The notes beneath the pieces were generated by a model that was not told the DNA's origin, ran no database searches, and was given only the letters and a program-made list of their open reading frames with translations. A program made the position numbers and the translations under genes. From assembly GCA_002718035.1 (NCBI GenBank), contig PBCX01000003.1:100035-164034 (forward strand): DNA of 64,000 nucleotides, in the 5' to 3' direction. Source of the DNA: Flavobacteriales bacterium (lineage in GTDB: Bacteria; Bacteroidota; Bacteroidia; Flavobacteriales; TMED113). Position 1 is the stretch's first letter, and each line of letters starts with the position of its first letter. Below, one piece after another: positions 52,653 through 62,577 of the stretch.

Positions 52653-53554
52653 TGTATTCAAAGTTTATATTTTTTTTATTTATCTCTCTTAATTCTTTTG
52701 TTTTTTCTCAGGAAATTAATTGTAGAGTTTCTTTAAATTATTCATCTGTCCCTAGTGCAAACAGAGAAATGTTTAATTCAATGAGGCAAAGTATTAATGA
52801 ATTTATTAACACAACGAAGTGGACGAATGATGTTTACTCAAATGAGGAAAGAATTGACTGTACTATTTTAATTAGAATTAATCAACAAATATCTACTGAT
52901 GAATTTTCTGGCACCATATCAGTTCAATCTTCAAGACCAGTATTTAAAAGTACTTATAATTCCCCTGTCATCAATTTAGTTGATGACCAATTTAAGTTTA
53001 AATATGTAGAATTTGAACCACTTGAATTTAATGAAAACACATATACTTCAAATTTAACATCAGTACTAGCTTATTATGTCTACCTAATTCTGGGTTTTGA
53101 TTATGATTCCTTTTCATTAAACGGAGGTGATAAATATTTTCTTAAAGCACAAAAAATTGTCAGTAATGCTCAAAATGATAATAATATTTCTGGTTGGAAA
53201 TCTTTTGAAGGTTCAAAAAATAGATATTGGTTAGTTGAAAATTTATTAAATCCAGATTTTACTAATATGAGAGCTTCTTTTTTTTCATACCACAGAGAGG
53301 GAATGGATAATTTTACTGAAAAACCGGATTTAGTTAGAGAAAATATTGCTGATGCTTTAATAAAACTACTTGATGTATATAATCAAAGGCCTAAAAGTTA
53401 TTTAATTCAACTTTTTTTTGATTCTAAAACTGATGAAATTATCAGTATTTTTTCTCAAGGCACTTTAATGCAAGCAAATCAACTAGTTAATGTTCTTACT
53501 AGAATGTCACCAAAAAATGCTGATAAATGGCAAAAAATTTTAACAAGTAATTAA
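52652..53554 (+). CDS. DUF4835 family exported protein, possible T9SS component (PorD-like)
   Basis: A 300-residue exported protein with a signal peptide (1-19, ending FSQE). The N-terminal half starts 'INCRVSLNYSSVPSANREMF' (key VSLNYSS) and contains 'IRINQQISTDEFSGTISVQSSRPVF', then 'LTSVLAYYVYLILGFDYDSFSLNGG' and 'NRYWLVENLLNP', all matching DUF4835. This family sits between coaBC and recN in Flavobacteriales, and some annotation sources call it type IX secretion protein PorD; I have not verified that role. The presence of T9SS cargo in this window is compatible. It begins one base inside the coaBC stop and abuts recN. Confidence 0.87.
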   Translation: MYSKFIFFLFISLNSFVFSQEINCRVSLNYSSVPSANREMFNSMRQSINEFINTTKWTNDVYSNEERIDCTILIRINQQISTDEFSGTISVQSSRPVFKSTYNSPVINLVDDQFKFKYVEFEPLEFNENTYTSNLTSVLAYYVYLILGFDYDSFSLNGGDKYFLKAQKIVSNAQNDNNISGWKSFEGSKNRYWLVENLLNPDFTNMRASFFSYHREGMDNFTEKPDLVRENIADALIKLLDVYNQRPKSYLIQLFFDSKTDEIISIFSQGTLMQANQLVNVLTRMSPKNADKWQKILTSN

Positions 53555-55225
53555 ATGTTAAATAACTTAATTATTAAAAATTTTGCTACAATTAAGTTTG
53601 TAGACATAAATTTTTTTAATGGATTTTCAGTTTTAACCGGTCAAACTGGTTCTGGTAAATCAATAATTATTGGGGCATTAAATTTAATTTCTGGTTCCCG
53701 AGCAGATTTTTCAAAATTTTACGATAACTCAAAGAAAATAATTATTGAAGCTCATTTTGATATTTCAGATTTAAATTTTTCAAGTCTTTTTTCTTCTAAT
53801 GATATTGATTATGAATCAGAACTAATAATTAGAAGAGAGATTCTTCCAAATGGTAAATCTCGATCATTTATCAATGATTCCCCTGTTAGATTAGAAGTTT
53901 TAAGAAACTTTTCTTTAAAAATAATTGATATTCATTCACAACACGAAAATTTATTGCTTAATAATGAATTTTTTCAATTAAATTTTATTGACACTTTATT
54001 GTCTTTTGAAAACAAAGATTATAATAATAAATTAACTCTATACCAAAAAAAGTTTTCTGAAAATCAAAAATTATCTCAAAAAATAGATCAATTTGAATTA
54101 AATAATAAATTACAAAGTGATGAATTAGAAAATTTAAAAAAACTACATAACGAATTAAAAATTGCAGATTTAAAAATTGGAGAAAAAAAAGAAATTTCTG
54201 AACAATTTAATTTATTAAAAAACATTTTTGAAATAAAAAAAAATCTAAGTGATATATTATATTTTTTTCAAGGAGAAAATAAGATAGTTAATTCAATGGA
54301 AAAATCTAATTCTTTGTTAAAATCTATTTCTTCTTATAATGACAAGTTATTAAATTTTAGTAATAGACTATCTAGTAATTTAATTGACATAAAAGATTTG
54401 TATGAGGAGATAAATATTTTTCAGGACAGGTTAATTGTTGATAATAATCTAATGAATGAAATTGAGGAAAGATTGAATTTAATTAATTCATTGGAGGAAA
54501 AGCATTTTGTTAACTCTGAAGAAAAGCTTTTAGAAAAGACTAATGAACTATCAAAAAAAATTTCACTTATTAAAAATCATGATTATGATTTGATCAAGAC
54601 AAAGGAAGAATTTATTAAAAATAATGAATGGTTGCTATTAACTTCAAAATTTATTTCAAAATCAAGAATTGATTTTTCAAAAAAAATAGAATCTTTATTA
54701 ATTAAAGATTTAGAGTTCCTAGGTATTTCTAACGGAAAATTAAAATTTGTTATAAATGAATTAGATTCTTTAAATTACCATGGTAAAGACTCTGTTGAAT
54801 TACTTTTTTCTGCCAACAAAGGTCATGAATTAAAAGAAATTCATAAAATTGCTTCTGGCGGTGAATTATCTAGATTGATGTTGTGTATTAAGAAGCATTT
54901 ATATTCAATAAATAATTCATCTACAATTATTTTTGATGAAATTGATTCCGGTGTTTCAGGTAAAATTGCTGAAAAAGTAGGTTTTTTTATGAAACAAATA
55001 TCATCAAACCAACAAATTATTGCAATTACCCACCTTCCACAAATCGCATCTTTAGCAAATAATCATTATAAAGTTTTTAAAACTGAAAAAACAGAAAGTA
55101 AAACTGAAACTAGTATAATGAAATTGAATGCTGAAAATAGGGTTTATGAACTTGCTAGATTGTTGAGTGGTAGAGAAATTACTGAAGAAGCAATTGCAAA
55201 TGCTGAAAAAATGTTGAATATTTGA
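53555..55225 (+). CDS. recN: DNA repair protein RecN
   Basis: A 556-residue SMC-like ATPase for double-strand break repair. The Walker A motif TGQTGSGKS is at 28-36, the coiled-coil arms run about 150-400 with very Lys/Glu/Asn-rich sequence, the ABC signature ASGGELSRLML lies near 435-445, and Walker B 'TIIFDEIDSGVSG' near 460-472, followed by 'IAITHLPQIAS'. All ATPase motifs are intact. It begins directly after the DUF4835 stop in the bamD-recN run. Confidence 0.96.
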   Translation: MLNNLIIKNFATIKFVDINFFNGFSVLTGQTGSGKSIIIGALNLISGSRADFSKFYDNSKKIIIEAHFDISDLNFSSLFSSNDIDYESELIIRREILPNGKSRSFINDSPVRLEVLRNFSLKIIDIHSQHENLLLNNEFFQLNFIDTLLSFENKDYNNKLTLYQKKFSENQKLSQKIDQFELNNKLQSDELENLKKLHNELKIADLKIGEKKEISEQFNLLKNIFEIKKNLSDILYFFQGENKIVNSMEKSNSLLKSISSYNDKLLNFSNRLSSNLIDIKDLYEEINIFQDRLIVDNNLMNEIEERLNLINSLEEKHFVNSEEKLLEKTNELSKKISLIKNHDYDLIKTKEEFIKNNEWLLLTSKFISKSRIDFSKKIESLLIKDLEFLGISNGKLKFVINELDSLNYHGKDSVELLFSANKGHELKEIHKIASGGELSRLMLCIKKHLYSINNSSTIIFDEIDSGVSGKIAEKVGFFMKQISSNQQIIAITHLPQIASLANNHYKVFKTEKTESKTETSIMKLNAENRVYELARLLSGREITEEAIANAEKMLNI

Positions 55226-55256
55226 ATATAAATACAATTTTTTATAATTTATTAAT

Positions 55257-56063
55257 ATGAATAATTTATTAAAAGGAAAAAAAGGTATAATTTTTGGAGC
55301 TCTTGATGACAAATCCATTGCTTGGAAAGTTGCTGAGGAATGTGTAGAAAATGGAGCAAAAATAATTTTAACAAACGCTCCAACTGCTTTAAGGTTAGGT
55401 AGTATTAATGATTTAGCTAAGAAATGTAATTCACAAGTAATTACAGCTGATGCAACTTCATTAGAAGATTTAGAGAATTTAATTTCAAAATCTTTAAAAA
55501 TTTTTAATGGTAAAATTGATTTTATTTTACATTCCATTGGCATGTCTGTTAATGTAAGAAAGAAAAGGTCATATACTGATTTAAATTACGATTATTTAAT
55601 GAAAGGAATTGATGTTTCAGCAATATCATTTCATAAACTGTTACAGACGTCAATGAAACTTGATGCAATCAATAAATGGGGTTCAATTTTAGCTCTATCA
55701 TATATTGCCGCTCAGAGAACTTTTCCAAGTTATAACGATATGGCCGAGAATAAAGCATTTTTAGAATCTATTGCTAGAAGTTTTGGGTATCATTTTGGTG
55801 TAAAAAATAAAGTTAGAATTAACACAATATCTCAATCACCAACAATTACAACTGCTGGTAGTGGCGTTGAAGGTTTTGATACTTTTTTTGAATATTCAGA
55901 AAAAATGTCTCCATTGGGTAATGCAAGCGCCAAAGACTGTGCTAAATTTTGTGTAGCTTTATTCTCAGATTATACTAAAATGGTAACAATGCAAAACTTA
56001 TATCACGATGGTGGATTTTCAAATACTGGTATAAGTGAGGAAATAATTAAAAAATTAAAATAA
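55257..56063 (+). CDS. fabI: Enoyl-[acyl-carrier-protein] reductase FabI
   Basis: A 268-residue short-chain reductase of the Bacteroidota FabI type. The N-terminal 'GKKGIIFGALDDKSIAWKVAE' (key FGALDDxSIAW, 13-23), 'LHSIGMSVN' near 91-99 and the catalytic Tyr159 and Lys166 (Y-x6-K) in YNDMAENK are present, followed by 'INTISQSPTITTAGSGV' near 195-211. It performs the last step of fatty-acid elongation with NADH and is the usual triclosan target. It follows recN by 31 bases and ends 2 bases from the convergent clpC stop. Confidence 0.96.
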   Translation: MNNLLKGKKGIIFGALDDKSIAWKVAEECVENGAKIILTNAPTALRLGSINDLAKKCNSQVITADATSLEDLENLISKSLKIFNGKIDFILHSIGMSVNVRKKRSYTDLNYDYLMKGIDVSAISFHKLLQTSMKLDAINKWGSILALSYIAAQRTFPSYNDMAENKAFLESIARSFGYHFGVKNKVRINTISQSPTITTAGSGVEGFDTFFEYSEKMSPLGNASAKDCAKFCVALFSDYTKMVTMQNLYHDGGFSNTGISEEIIKKLK

Positions 56064-56065
56064 AA

Positions 56066-58573
56066 TTATTTTTTAGTCAATATAATTTCATCATTTTTTT
56101 CATTAAAATCTATTTTAACTACGTCTCCTTCACCTACTTTACCAAGAATAATTTCTTCCGCAAAAGGGTCTTCGATGTATTTTTGAATCGCACGTTTTAA
56201 GGGGCGAGCTCCAAAATTTTCATCAAAACCTTTAAGTGCTATATATTCCTTTGCCTTCTTAGTTAATTTTAGATCGTAGTTTAAATTTTTCAAACGTTTT
56301 TTTAGTTTTTTAAGTTCAATATCAATGATAAGATTAATATTTTCTTTAGAAAGATTGTTAAATAATATTACATCATCTAATCTATTTAAAAATTCCGGGG
56401 CAAAAGTCTTTTTTAAAGATTTTTCTAAAACACTTTTTGTATGCTCATCAAGGTTTTCTTTTTTTGAAATTGTACTAAAACCTATACCAGCTCCAAACTC
56501 TTTTAATTTTCTTGTTCCAACGTTAGATGTCATTATGATTACAGTATTTTTGAAATCTATTTTTCTTCCTAGGCTATCTGTCATCTCACCATCATCCATT
56601 GCTTGTAACAGAAGATTAAAAATATCAGGATGAGCTTTTTCTATTTCATCTAATAAAATAATTGAATATGGTTTTCTTCTAACTTTTTCGGTTAATTGGC
56701 CTCCTTCTTCGTAACCTACGTAACCCGGAGGAGCACCTACTAGTCTGGAAACAGCAAATTTTTCCATATATTCACTCATATCAACTCTAATTAAGGCTGA
56801 TTCAGAATCAAAAAGATATTTAGCAAGTTCTTTAGCAAGTTGTGTTTTTCCAACGCCAGTAGGACCTAGAAAAATAAATGATCCAATTGGTTTATTAGGA
56901 TCTTTTAAACCTGCCCTGTTTCTTTGAATTGCTTTAACAATTTTTTCTACGGCCTCATCTTGACCAATTATAGTTTTTTTCAAGTCATTTGACATTGTAG
57001 AAAGTTTTGCACTTTCACTTTTAGCAATTCTTTGAACAGGAATACCTGTAATCATAGAAACAACTTCCGCAACATTGTTTTCTGAAACTAATTCTTTTTC
57101 TAATTTTATTTTTTCTTCCCATTTAATTTGCGCTTCAATTAATTTAGATTCAGTTTGTTTTTCAGTATCTCTTAATTTTGCAGCTTCTTCATATTTTTGT
57201 TGGTTTACAACAGTCTTTTTTTTCTTTTGGATTTTTTCAAGTTCTTTTTCAAGTTTTGTGACAGTTTCAGGTACATTGATATTTGTAATGTGAACTCTTG
57301 ATCCTGCTTCATCTAAAGCATCGATTGCTTTATCAGGTAAGTATCTATCTGAAATGTATCGAGTAGTTAAATTTACACAAGCATTTATAGCCTCATCTGA
57401 GTAAATAACATTGTGATGGTCCTCGTACTTTTCTTTTATATTTTGGAGTATTTCAATCGTTTCAGAAGGTGATGTGGGATCGATAATTACTTTTTGAAAC
57501 CTTCTTTCCAACGCTCCATCTTTTTCTATAAATTGTCTATATTCATCTAGAGTAGTTGCCCCTATACACTGTATTTCTCCTTTGGCTAATGCTGGTTTAA
57601 ACATGTTCGAAGCATCTAATGAACCAGTTGCGCCACCCGCTCCAACGATAGTATGAATTTCATCAATAAATAAAATGATATTAGGGTTTTTTTCTAATTC
57701 ATTCATAATTCCTTTCATTCTTTCTTCGAATTGACCTCTATATTTAGTTCCTGCTACTAATGAAGGAAGATCTAGTGTTAAGATTTTTTTATTAAATAAA
57801 ACTCTTGATACTTGCTTTTTAACAATTCTTATAGCTAATCCTTCAGCTATTGCTGATTTTCCAACTCCAGGTTCTCCAATTAGTAATGGATTGTTTTTTT
57901 TTCTTCTTGATAAAATTTGTGATACTCTTTCAATTTCATCTTTTCTACCTATGACAGGGTCTAGTTTTCCTTCTTCAGCATATTTTGTTATATCTCTACT
58001 AAAATTATCTAAGATGGGAGTGGAAGACTTAGTTTTATTTTTTTGTTTACTAACCCAACTTTTAGATTCTCTTTCTGTATTCTCTTCATCGCTCAAAGAT
58101 GCTCTGTAGACATTATCAGTTTTCTTTTCTTTTTTAAACAAGTAATTGTTATACTCGTTTTTTACAGTTTCATAATTTATATCAAATTCATTTAAAATTT
58201 TTGTAATTGGATCATCAAAATTTCTTAAAACGCAAAGAAGTAAGTGAGCTGTTCCAATTACAGTACTTTCAAACTTTCTCGCTTCTAAAAATGTTGTCTT
58301 CAGAGCTTTTTCTGCTTGTTTCGTTAGTGGGAGTTGTTTTTTTGTTATTGCTTGCTCTATGTTATTTTTTTGACCAAACTCTTCAATTTTATCTTTTAAG
58401 GTAAGTAATTCAATATTTAAATTATTTAATACATTAATTGCGCCTCCTTCACCTTCTCTAATAATTCCAAGAAGCAAGTGTTCAGTACCAATAAATGCGT
58501 GTCCTAACCTTAGAGCTTCTTCACGGCTATAACTTATAACTTCTTTTATTCTATTTGAAAAACTTTGATCCAT
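56066..58573 (-). CDS. clpC: ATP-dependent Clp protease ATP-binding subunit ClpC
   Basis: An 835-residue AAA+ unfoldase. Domains: two Clp_N repeats (1-145; [12 protein letters not shown] and [13 protein letters not shown]); first ATPase with Walker A GEPGVGKS at 233-240 and Walker B LFIDEIHT near 302; a middle domain with a UVR motif ([14 protein letters not shown], about 455-470); second ATPase with Walker A GPTGVGKT near 560 and arginine-finger region; and the D2 C-terminal domain. It unfolds proteins for ClpP. A charged linker near 145-185 is variable. The upstream 58574-58738 gap carries a good Bacteroidota promoter for it. Confidence 0.96.
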   Translation of the reverse strand: MDQSFSNRIKEVISYSREEALRLGHAFIGTEHLLLGIIREGEGGAINVLNNLNIELLTLKDKIEEFGQKNNIEQAITKKQLPLTKQAEKALKTTFLEARKFESTVIGTAHLLLCVLRNFDDPITKILNEFDINYETVKNEYNNYLFKKEKKTDNVYRASLSDEENTERESKSWVSKQKNKTKSSTPILDNFSRDITKYAEEGKLDPVIGRKDEIERVSQILSRRKKNNPLLIGEPGVGKSAIAEGLAIRIVKKQVSRVLFNKKILTLDLPSLVAGTKYRGQFEERMKGIMNELEKNPNIILFIDEIHTIVGAGGATGSLDASNMFKPALAKGEIQCIGATTLDEYRQFIEKDGALERRFQKVIIDPTSPSETIEILQNIKEKYEDHHNVIYSDEAINACVNLTTRYISDRYLPDKAIDALDEAGSRVHITNINVPETVTKLEKELEKIQKKKKTVVNQQKYEEAAKLRDTEKQTESKLIEAQIKWEEKIKLEKELVSENNVAEVVSMITGIPVQRIAKSESAKLSTMSNDLKKTIIGQDEAVEKIVKAIQRNRAGLKDPNKPIGSFIFLGPTGVGKTQLAKELAKYLFDSESALIRVDMSEYMEKFAVSRLVGAPPGYVGYEEGGQLTEKVRRKPYSIILLDEIEKAHPDIFNLLLQAMDDGEMTDSLGRKIDFKNTVIIMTSNVGTRKLKEFGAGIGFSTISKKENLDEHTKSVLEKSLKKTFAPEFLNRLDDVILFNNLSKENINLIIDIELKKLKKRLKNLNYDLKLTKKAKEYIALKGFDENFGARPLKRAIQKYIEDPFAEEIILGKVGEGDVVKIDFNEKNDEIILTKK

Positions 58574-58592
58574 ATTACAGTTTTATTATAAT

Positions 58593-58625
58593 CAAATATA
58601 ACGACTTTTTGTCATTAAAAAACAA
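58593..58625 (-). promoter_or_regulatory. Putative Bacteroidota promoter of clpC
   Basis: On the minus strand TATATTTG (complement of 58593-58600) is a perfect TAnnTTTG -7 element, with TTG (complement of 58623-58625) 22 bases upstream as -33 element. The leader to the ATG at 58573 would be about 12-15 bases. The spacing is identical to that at the M16 promoter. Confidence 0.52.
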
Positions 58626-58738
58626 AACAAAATATGTTTAACAAATTGTTATTAAAAACATTGACATTTTATATCAAAAATTAATATTTAAACATTATAT
58701 TGCTGGTATAAATTTACTACTAAACAAAAGATAATTTT

Positions 58739-61378
58739 ATGGATAATCAAGATATAAATGATGACCAACAAAATCAAAAAGTAATTCCTATAAATATTGT
58801 TAATGAAATGGAGTCTGCTTACATCGATTACTCCATGAGTGTAATTGTGTCAAGAGCGCTTCCAGACGTTAGAGATGGTTTAAAACCCGTACATAGAAGA
58901 ATATTATACGGGATGCATGAATTAGGGCTTATGTCCAATAGATCTCACAAAAAATCTGCTAGAGTTGTTGGTGAAGTTCTTGGTAAGTATCATCCCCACG
59001 GTGATTCATCTGTATATGATGCAATGGTTAGAATGGCACAAGATTGGTCTCTTAGATATCAAATGGTAGATGGTCAAGGTAATTTTGGATCTGTTGATGG
59101 GGATAGTCCAGCTGCTATGAGGTATACTGAAGCTAGATTACAAAAAATGGCAGAGGAGATGTTGTCTGACATTGATAAAGATACTGTAGACTTTCAGTTA
59201 AATTTTGATGACACTCTAAAAGAACCAACTGTTTTGCCAACAAGAATTCCAGCTATATTAGTAAATGGTGCTAGTGGAATAGCTGTTGGTATGGCTACAA
59301 ATATGGCTCCTCACAATCTGACTGAAGTTTTGGATGGTATAATTAAATACATTGAGTTAAGAGGAAAAATAGAAGTTTCGGAGCTTATGAATTATATTAA
59401 AGCACCTGACTTTCCAACAGGAGGAATCATATATGGTTATGAAGGTGTAAAACAAGCTTATGAAACTGGTAAAGGAAGGGTAGTGTTAAGATCAAAAACA
59501 CATTTTGAAGAGTTAAAAAACAACAGAGAAGCAATTATTGTTACTGAAATACCTTACCAGGTAAATAAGTCTGAAATGATTAAGAAAACAGCAGAATTGA
59601 TTAATCAAAAGAAAATTGAAGGAATTTCTGATATCCGTGATGAGTCTGATAGAAGAGGTATGAGAATTGTTTATATATTAAAAAGAGATGCTATTCCAAA
59701 TATAGTATTAAATAAACTTTTTAAATATACCCAGTTACAATCATCTTTTAGTATTAATAATATAGCATTAGTTAAGGGGAGGCCTAAACTTCTAAATCTC
59801 AAAGAAATAATTCAATTGTTTGTAGCTCACAGACATGAAGTCCTTATTAGAAAAACTAAATTTGATCTTAAACAAGCTGAAAAAAGGGCTCATATTTTAC
59901 AAGGTCTTTTAGTTGCCCTTGATAATTTAGATGAAATTATTGAATTAATTAAAAAATCTCATACACCTGAAGAAGCTCGAAATGGACTAATAAATAATTA
60001 TTCTTTATCTGAAGTTCAGGCAAAAGCAATTTTAGATCTTCGTTTACAAAAGTTAACAGGACTTGAAAGAGATAAGATAAAAAAAGAACACCAGGATCTT
60101 ATGGATAAAATAAAGTCCTTAAATGAAATTTTATCTAGTGAAGACATAAGATTAAATATGCTGGTTGAAGATTTTAAAGATGTTAAAGAAAAATTTGGTG
60201 ATGAAAGAAGAACTCAGATTGAATATTCAAGTGCTGATCTATCTATTGAAGACATGATACCTAATGAAAAAGTTGTAATTACCATTTCTCATTTAGGCTA
60301 TGTAAAAAGAACTCCACTCTCCGAATATCGACAACAAAACAGAGGGGGGGTTGGTCATAGAGGAGCTTCTTCCAGAGATGAAGACTTTTTAGAGCATATT
60401 TTTATTGCTACTAATCACAACTATATGCTCTTTTTCTCTGAAAATGGAAAATGTTTTTGGCTTAAAGTTTATGAAATACCCGAAGGTTCAAAAACATCAA
60501 AAGGAAGAGCTATACAAAATCTAATTAATATTCCATCTGATGATAAAATTATGGCATACATTAATGTCGAAAATTTAAAAGATGAAGAATATATAAACTC
60601 TAATTATATATTAATGTGTACCAAAAAGGGTGTTATTAAGAAAACATCCTTAGAATCTTATTCTAGACCAAGGCAAAATGGTATAAAAGCTATAAATATT
60701 AGAGAAGGTGATCAGTTACTAGAAGCTAAGTTGACAAATGGATCAATGGATATAATGATGGCGCTAAAATCAGGTAAATGTATAAGGTTTAACGAAGAAA
60801 AGGCTCGTTCTATGGGTAGAGGAAGTACAGGAGTAAGAGGTATCAGATTAGCTACGGATAATGATCAGGTCATTGGAATGATATGCGTAGATAATATAGA
60901 ATCTGAGGTATTAGTTGTTTCCGAAAATGGATATGGAAAAAGATCAAAAGTAGAAGACTATCGAACTACTAACAGAGGAGGAAAAGGAGTGAAAACAATT
61001 AACATAACTGATAAAACAGGTAATTTAATTGCTATCAAGAATGTTAAAGATGGAGATGATCTTATGATTATTAATAAATCAGGAATCACCATTAGAATGT
61101 CTGTTGATGATATGAGGGTCATGGGTAGAGCAACTCAAGGTGTCAGACTTATTAATCTTAAGAACGATGATATAATTGCTGCTGTAGCTAAGGTTGAGGT
61201 TTCTGATGATGATGAAGTAATCGATGATAGTCAAGAAAATGTTATTAATGAGGATAATAAAATTGAAAGTAGTGATGCTAATGTTGAAAGTAAATCTATT
61301 GAAAATTCAAATGATTCAAACAATGATAATTCCTCAGCAAACAACAATGATGAAGAAAATAATGTAAACTTAAATTAA
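58739..61378 (+). CDS. gyrA: DNA gyrase subunit A
   Basis: An 879-residue GyrA. The catalytic Tyr129 is in [10 protein letters not shown]; the quinolone region [11 protein letters not shown] has Ser90 and Asp94 at the positions of E. coli Ser83 and Asp87, a susceptible-type pattern. The tower and coiled-coil follow, then the C-terminal beta-pinwheel (about 515-815) with a GyrA-box-like [10 protein letters not shown] near 534-543. The last 60 residues (about 818-879) are an Asp/Asn/Ser/Glu-rich unstructured tail. The divergent clpC gene and a 165-base intergenic region lie upstream. A TPR protein gene follows after 5 bases, as in other Flavobacteriales. Confidence 0.97.
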   Translation: MDNQDINDDQQNQKVIPINIVNEMESAYIDYSMSVIVSRALPDVRDGLKPVHRRILYGMHELGLMSNRSHKKSARVVGEVLGKYHPHGDSSVYDAMVRMAQDWSLRYQMVDGQGNFGSVDGDSPAAMRYTEARLQKMAEEMLSDIDKDTVDFQLNFDDTLKEPTVLPTRIPAILVNGASGIAVGMATNMAPHNLTEVLDGIIKYIELRGKIEVSELMNYIKAPDFPTGGIIYGYEGVKQAYETGKGRVVLRSKTHFEELKNNREAIIVTEIPYQVNKSEMIKKTAELINQKKIEGISDIRDESDRRGMRIVYILKRDAIPNIVLNKLFKYTQLQSSFSINNIALVKGRPKLLNLKEIIQLFVAHRHEVLIRKTKFDLKQAEKRAHILQGLLVALDNLDEIIELIKKSHTPEEARNGLINNYSLSEVQAKAILDLRLQKLTGLERDKIKKEHQDLMDKIKSLNEILSSEDIRLNMLVEDFKDVKEKFGDERRTQIEYSSADLSIEDMIPNEKVVITISHLGYVKRTPLSEYRQQNRGGVGHRGASSRDEDFLEHIFIATNHNYMLFFSENGKCFWLKVYEIPEGSKTSKGRAIQNLINIPSDDKIMAYINVENLKDEEYINSNYILMCTKKGVIKKTSLESYSRPRQNGIKAINIREGDQLLEAKLTNGSMDIMMALKSGKCIRFNEEKARSMGRGSTGVRGIRLATDNDQVIGMICVDNIESEVLVVSENGYGKRSKVEDYRTTNRGGKGVKTINITDKTGNLIAIKNVKDGDDLMIINKSGITIRMSVDDMRVMGRATQGVRLINLKNDDIIAAVAKVEVSDDDEVIDDSQENVINEDNKIESSDANVESKSIENSNDSNNDNSSANNNDEENNVNLN

Positions 61379-61383
61379 TACAA

Positions 61384-62571
61384 ATGAAACTATCTATTAT
61401 ATTTTTCTTTGTAGCAAATTTTTTATTTGCTCAAAAAGCAGATTTAACTGGAAGTATTATTGCTTTTAATAAAGAGGATATTGAAACCGCTAAAGAATTA
61501 ATTGATATTGCTCATGATAAGTATATGAAAAAAATTAGTGATGGTACTAATAAAGATAAACCAAAGATAATGTCAAAATTTTGGCACTACAGAGGGCAAA
61601 TTTATTTAAAATTAGGAGATCTTAATGTCGCAATAGAATCCTTTAAAAAGGATTTAGATTTAAATGCTAAAGGAGGCTTTCAAAAAAAATCTATAAGTTC
61701 TTTAAATTTATGTGCCGCTCAGTGTTTAAATGAAGCTGATGAAAGCTATAAAAAGGCTTTAGAACTTTTTGAAAAAAATAAAGATGAAGCAAAAAAAAAT
61801 ATTTCAAAATCAGCTGATATGTTTTTGAAGACGTATGAGATAAGAAAAAATCCATCTATAGGCGTAATAGATACCGCTTCACTTTTTAATGCTTGTTTAC
61901 TTTATTCAGATATTGGTGATTCAAATTCAGATCTATTAGCTTTAGAACAAGCTAGAAAATTAGTAGATCTTGATCCCAAAGATGAAAAATTTCAGGTTAG
62001 ATTGTTAGTTTGTTTAGAAAAAAAGGGTGACAAAAGCTTATTAAAATCTGCTATTGATAATGCAAGATTAAATATCCCATCATCTCAGGATATAATTAAT
62101 AGAGAAGTTAATTATTATATTTCTATTGATGATAAGGAGGGTTTAAAGAAAAGTTTAAACACTGCAATTCAGTCTGATTCTCAAAATCCAGTACTACATT
62201 TTGCTCTTGGAACAGCTATGCAGTCCTTAGGAGATAACGATGGTGCAAAAGAATCTTATATAAAATCTATAGAATTAGATCCTACTTATTTTGATGCACA
62301 CAATAATATTGCTAGCATGTATTTAGATGAGACAGCCTCTCTGATAAAAAAAATGAACAAATTAGGTTCAAGTTCTAGCGATCAAAAAAAATATAATAAT
62401 TATAAAAAGAAGAGAGATAATTTATATAATCAAAGCATTCCACATTTAGAGGATTGTATAAAAATTCAACCTGATAATATTACTATTTTAAATGTTTTAA
62501 AAGAACTGTATTATAAAGTTGGTGATATAAAAAACATGAAGAGAATTAAGTCTCAGATTGATTCGCTTTAA
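61384..62571 (+). CDS. Exported TPR repeat protein
   Basis: A 395-residue protein with a signal peptide (1-16, LFAQ). The mature part is built from tetratricopeptide repeats; the clearest are 'FWHYRGQIYLKLGDLNVAIESFKKDLDLN' around 66-94 (key YRGQIYLKLGDLNVAIESF) and 'VLHFALGTAMQSLGDNDGAKESYIKSIELDP' near 266-297, with 'YFDAHNNIASMYLDE' after. Flavobacterial gyrA is commonly followed by such a protein. It is probably a periplasmic scaffold; partners are unknown. Confidence 0.85.
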   Translation: MKLSIIFFFVANFLFAQKADLTGSIIAFNKEDIETAKELIDIAHDKYMKKISDGTNKDKPKIMSKFWHYRGQIYLKLGDLNVAIESFKKDLDLNAKGGFQKKSISSLNLCAAQCLNEADESYKKALELFEKNKDEAKKNISKSADMFLKTYEIRKNPSIGVIDTASLFNACLLYSDIGDSNSDLLALEQARKLVDLDPKDEKFQVRLLVCLEKKGDKSLLKSAIDNARLNIPSSQDIINREVNYYISIDDKEGLKKSLNTAIQSDSQNPVLHFALGTAMQSLGDNDGAKESYIKSIELDPTYFDAHNNIASMYLDETASLIKKMNKLGSSSSDQKKYNNYKKKRDNLYNQSIPHLEDCIKIQPDNITILNVLKELYYKVGDIKNMKRIKSQIDSL

Positions 62572-62577
62572 TTTTTT

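Noticed and set aside
56057-56072. AAAATAA/TTATTTT inverted repeat between fabI and clpC
   Set aside because: The symmetry follows mostly from two facing TAA stops in A/T-rich DNA; too weak to call a terminator.
58626-58738. A gyrA promoter in the divergent gap
   Set aside because: Only a one-mismatch element (TAAATTTA) and loosely spaced TTG triplets were found, not enough to place it.
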